A DNA stretch of 64,000 nucleotides from Sphingomonas hankookensis (GTDB lineage Bacteria; Pseudomonadota; Alphaproteobacteria; Sphingomonadales; Sphingomonadaceae), in contig NZ_JAKREV010000003.1 of the NCBI RefSeq assembly GCF_022664465.1, positions 248,001-312,000 of the forward strand. The letters run 5' to 3'. Numbering within the stretch: position 1 is the first letter of the stretch; each line of letters opens with the position of its first letter. The translations under genes and the position numbers were made by a program. Below, one piece after another: positions 62,343 to 64,000 of the stretch. Below the pieces are notes generated by a model. The model had not been told where the DNA came from. It worked only from the letters and a program-made list of their open reading frames with translations, and did no database searches.

Positions 62343-63253
62343 GCCGGCTGCACCGTATAGATGTCATCGGGCCGCCATCCGAGCCCCAGCGCCATGCGAA
62401 ACGCCACCGCCAGCACGATGATCGCCAGCGCGAGGCGGAGATATTCGGGCTTGGCCTTCTGGGCGAAGCGCGCGCCGATCTGCGCCCCCGTGACCGATCC
62501 GATCAGCAACAGCACCGCCAGCACGATATCGACCGCCTTGGTCGTCAGCGCATGGACCATCGTCGCCGCGGCGGTCACGAACAGGATCTGGAACAGCGAG
62601 GTGCCGACCACCACCCGCGTCCCCATGCCGAGCAGATACAGCATGGCCGGCACGAGGATGAACCCGCCGCCGACCCCCAGCAACACCGTCAGGATACCTG
62701 TCGCAAACCCGAGCAGCAGCGGCGCCAATGGCGAGATATACAGCCCCGACGCATAGAATCGCCACCGCAGGGGCAGCGCCGCGACCAGCGGATGGTGCCG
62801 CCGCCGCGCTGCCCTGGGCGGGATCGCCCCGCGCAGCACCCTGACCGCGCCGATCGCTTCCTTCAGCATCAATCCGCCGATCGATCCCAGCATCACGACG
62901 TACAGGATGGCGATGACGGTATCGATCTGCCCGCTCGACTGTAGCAGGCGAAAGATGCCCGCCCCGGCGACCGACCCCAGCACCCCGCCGGCGACCAGCA
63001 CCCATCCCATGCGGAAATCGACCCCGTCGCGCCGCAGATGCGCGAACACGCCCGACACGCTGGCACCGGTCACCTGGCTGGCGGCCGACGCGGCGGCGAC
63101 GGTCGGCGGAATGCCGTAAAAGATCAGCAGCGGCGTGGTCAGGAACCCGCCGCCCACCCCGAACATGCCCGACAGGAACCCGACGCCGCCCCCCAGCAGC
63201 ACGATGACCAGCGCATTGACCGACAGGTTGGCGATGGGAAGGTACAGGTCCAT
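62339..63253 (-). CDS. TauE/SafE family anion permease
   Basis: 304 residues, about eight membrane spans. The repeated motifs GGGVGFLSGMFGVGGGFLTT and GFATGILTVLLGVGGGFILV are diagnostic. These permeases transport sulfite, sulfoacetate, taurine-derived or related organosulfur anions. Substrate unknown. Confidence 0.92.
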   Translation of the reverse strand: MDLYLPIANLSVNALVIVLLGGGVGFLSGMFGVGGGFLTTPLLIFYGIPPTVAAASAASQVTGASVSGVFAHLRRDGVDFRMGWVLVAGGVLGSVAGAGIFRLLQSSGQIDTVIAILYVVMLGSIGGLMLKEAIGAVRVLRGAIPPRAARRRHHPLVAALPLRWRFYASGLYISPLAPLLLGFATGILTVLLGVGGGFILVPAMLYLLGMGTRVVVGTSLFQILFVTAAATMVHALTTKAVDIVLAVLLLIGSVTGAQIGARFAQKAKPEYLRLALAIIVLAVAFRMALGLGWRPDDIYTVQPA

Positions 63254-63299
63254 GGGGTTCCCGGTTACCGCGTTCGGCCCGGCCGTGCCAGCCGTGCCC

Positions 63300-64000
63300 T
63301 CAAAAGTCGCTGCCGATGGTCAGCGCCGGTCCCGATCCCGGCGCGGCATCGCCCGCGACCCGCTGGCGCCAGTCGACCGACAGGCGCAGCGCGCTGCGGC
63401 CCACCGGGATCGCCGCGACCAGCGACGGGCCGATATCCATCCGCATCGCCCCGCGCTGTGCCCCGCCCCAGCTGCCGACGCCCAGCTTCACCGCGCTGCC
63501 ACCGATCGTCGTCATCGGATGCAGCACCCGTGCCGCCCCATCGGCATAGGGTTCGATCCCGTCGCGCGCCACCGCACCCGCCTGCCCATAGGCTTCGATG
63601 CCCAGACTGCCCGGCAGTACCCGGTCGATCCCGGCGATCAGGCCGAGCCCGGTGCCGTCGCGCCCGCGGTCGAGCGCCATGCGGCGTTCCACGACCACCG
63701 CGACCGGCGCCGCGACCGGCCGCCATTCGACGCCCACCGCCGCCTCGCGCCCCTGCCCGGCCAGCGGCGTGGCGACCCGGGCCGCCACCGCCGCCCGCCC
63801 GCTGTCGTTGACCGGCACCCGCAGCCGCACCCCGGCCTGCCCGCCGCCCAGCTGCACCGGCCCCCCGGTCGCGCTACCGGGTCGCGCCAGCGCCCACAGG
63901 CTGACGGTCAACCGGGACGTGATCGGCCGGGGCAGCGCCGGTGGTGGCACGACCGGGCGCGACAACGTCTCCGCGGACGAGAAACCGGCCAGCGCGAGCA
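63300..64000 (-). CDS. Hypothetical protein, probable surface or outer-membrane type, partial at the right edge
   Basis: At least 233 residues, running off the window at its N-terminal side; the C-terminus is PGSGPALTIGSDF. Alternating polar/hydrophobic strands with many Gly, Ala and Arg (GRAAVAARVATPLAGQGREA, AYGQAGAVARDGIEPYADGA, LRLSVDWRQRVAGDAA) and the final Phe suggest a beta-barrel-like C-terminal domain, as in some autotransporter or capsule-linked proteins. No family recognised. It lies 46 bp before the TauE start on the same strand. Confidence 0.6.
   Translation of the reverse strand, partial: LALAGFSSAETLSRPVVPPPALPRPITSRLTVSLWALARPGSATGGPVQLGGGQAGVRLRVPVNDSGRAAVAARVATPLAGQGREAAVGVEWRPVAAPVAVVVERRMALDRGRDGTGLGLIAGIDRVLPGSLGIEAYGQAGAVARDGIEPYADGAARVLHPMTTIGGSAVKLGVGSWGGAQRGAMRMDIGPSLVAAIPVGRSALRLSVDWRQRVAGDAAPGSGPALTIGSDF

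Overview
The window looks like a stretch of a high-GC alphaproteobacterial chromosome, most probably a sphingomonad (Sphingomonas or close kin). The evidence is the gene families (COQ9, MmcB, DUF1491, DUF4169, DUF6489, CarD, paired GIN-domain proteins), the many short palindromic intergenic repeats, and the gene order hemE | ppsR-maf-aroE-coaE-dnaQ beside parAB, rsmG, mnmG, mnmE and rho. That order is typical of the replication-origin region of alphaproteobacteria. No rRNA or tRNA gene, insertion sequence, prophage or CRISPR array was recognised.

Layout. 0-11 kb: a YgjP-type metallopeptidase (running off the left edge), YcgN and SCO; an ankyrin protein; ssb; feoAB; COQ9, a glutaredoxin and an aromatic aminotransferase; then a secreted-protein operon whose first gene carries an in-frame amber stop. 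11-18 kb: a DMT permease, an OYE-type ene-reductase, a GIN protein, an S9 peptidase and an aldehyde dehydrogenase. 18-22 kb: a stress/envelope cluster of small proteins around a triple-PAS LuxR-type regulator. 22-29.5 kb: a two-component system divergent from an orphan solute-binding protein, a porin, a CitMHS transporter, a TerC-family protein and a hydrolase. 29.5-37 kb: katG, a second copy of a small secreted protein behind a sigma-54-type promoter, and paoABC. 37-43 kb: carD, fdxA, an S4 protein, a Suv3-like helicase and an M23 peptidase. 43-54 kb: a HerA-like ATPase, parB, parA, rsmG, mnmG, mnmE, rho, hemJ and hemE, all leftward. 54.14-54.45 kb: a probable oriC with clustered DnaA boxes. 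54.4-61 kb, all rightward: ppsR, maf, aroE, coaE, dnaQ, hpf, ptsN and small genes. 61-64 kb: a TIGR02186/TauE pair and a partial putative surface protein.

How it fits together. Genes on either side of the proposed origin mostly point away from it, as expected for co-orientation with diverging forks. Four parS-like 16-mers (38.2, 46.6, 49.0 and 56.0 kb) surround parAB and the origin; two lie inside coding sequence and encode a Phe-His-Val core. Six exact TTATCCACA boxes lie within about 7 kb of the origin.

The least ordinary features are: (1) a palindromic repeat with perfect 27-bp arms inserted in frame inside the metallopeptidase gene; (2) a different inverted repeat lying in the reading frame at the N-terminus of the sensor kinase; (3) two paralogous small secreted proteins 14 kb apart, each with the same GG-N10-GC sigma-54-type promoter and leader; (4) a likely CTG start codon for hemE at the edge of oriC; and (5) a solute-binding protein with no ABC partners next to a two-component system and a citrate-type transporter. 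Family assignments come from reading motifs; no database search was run.
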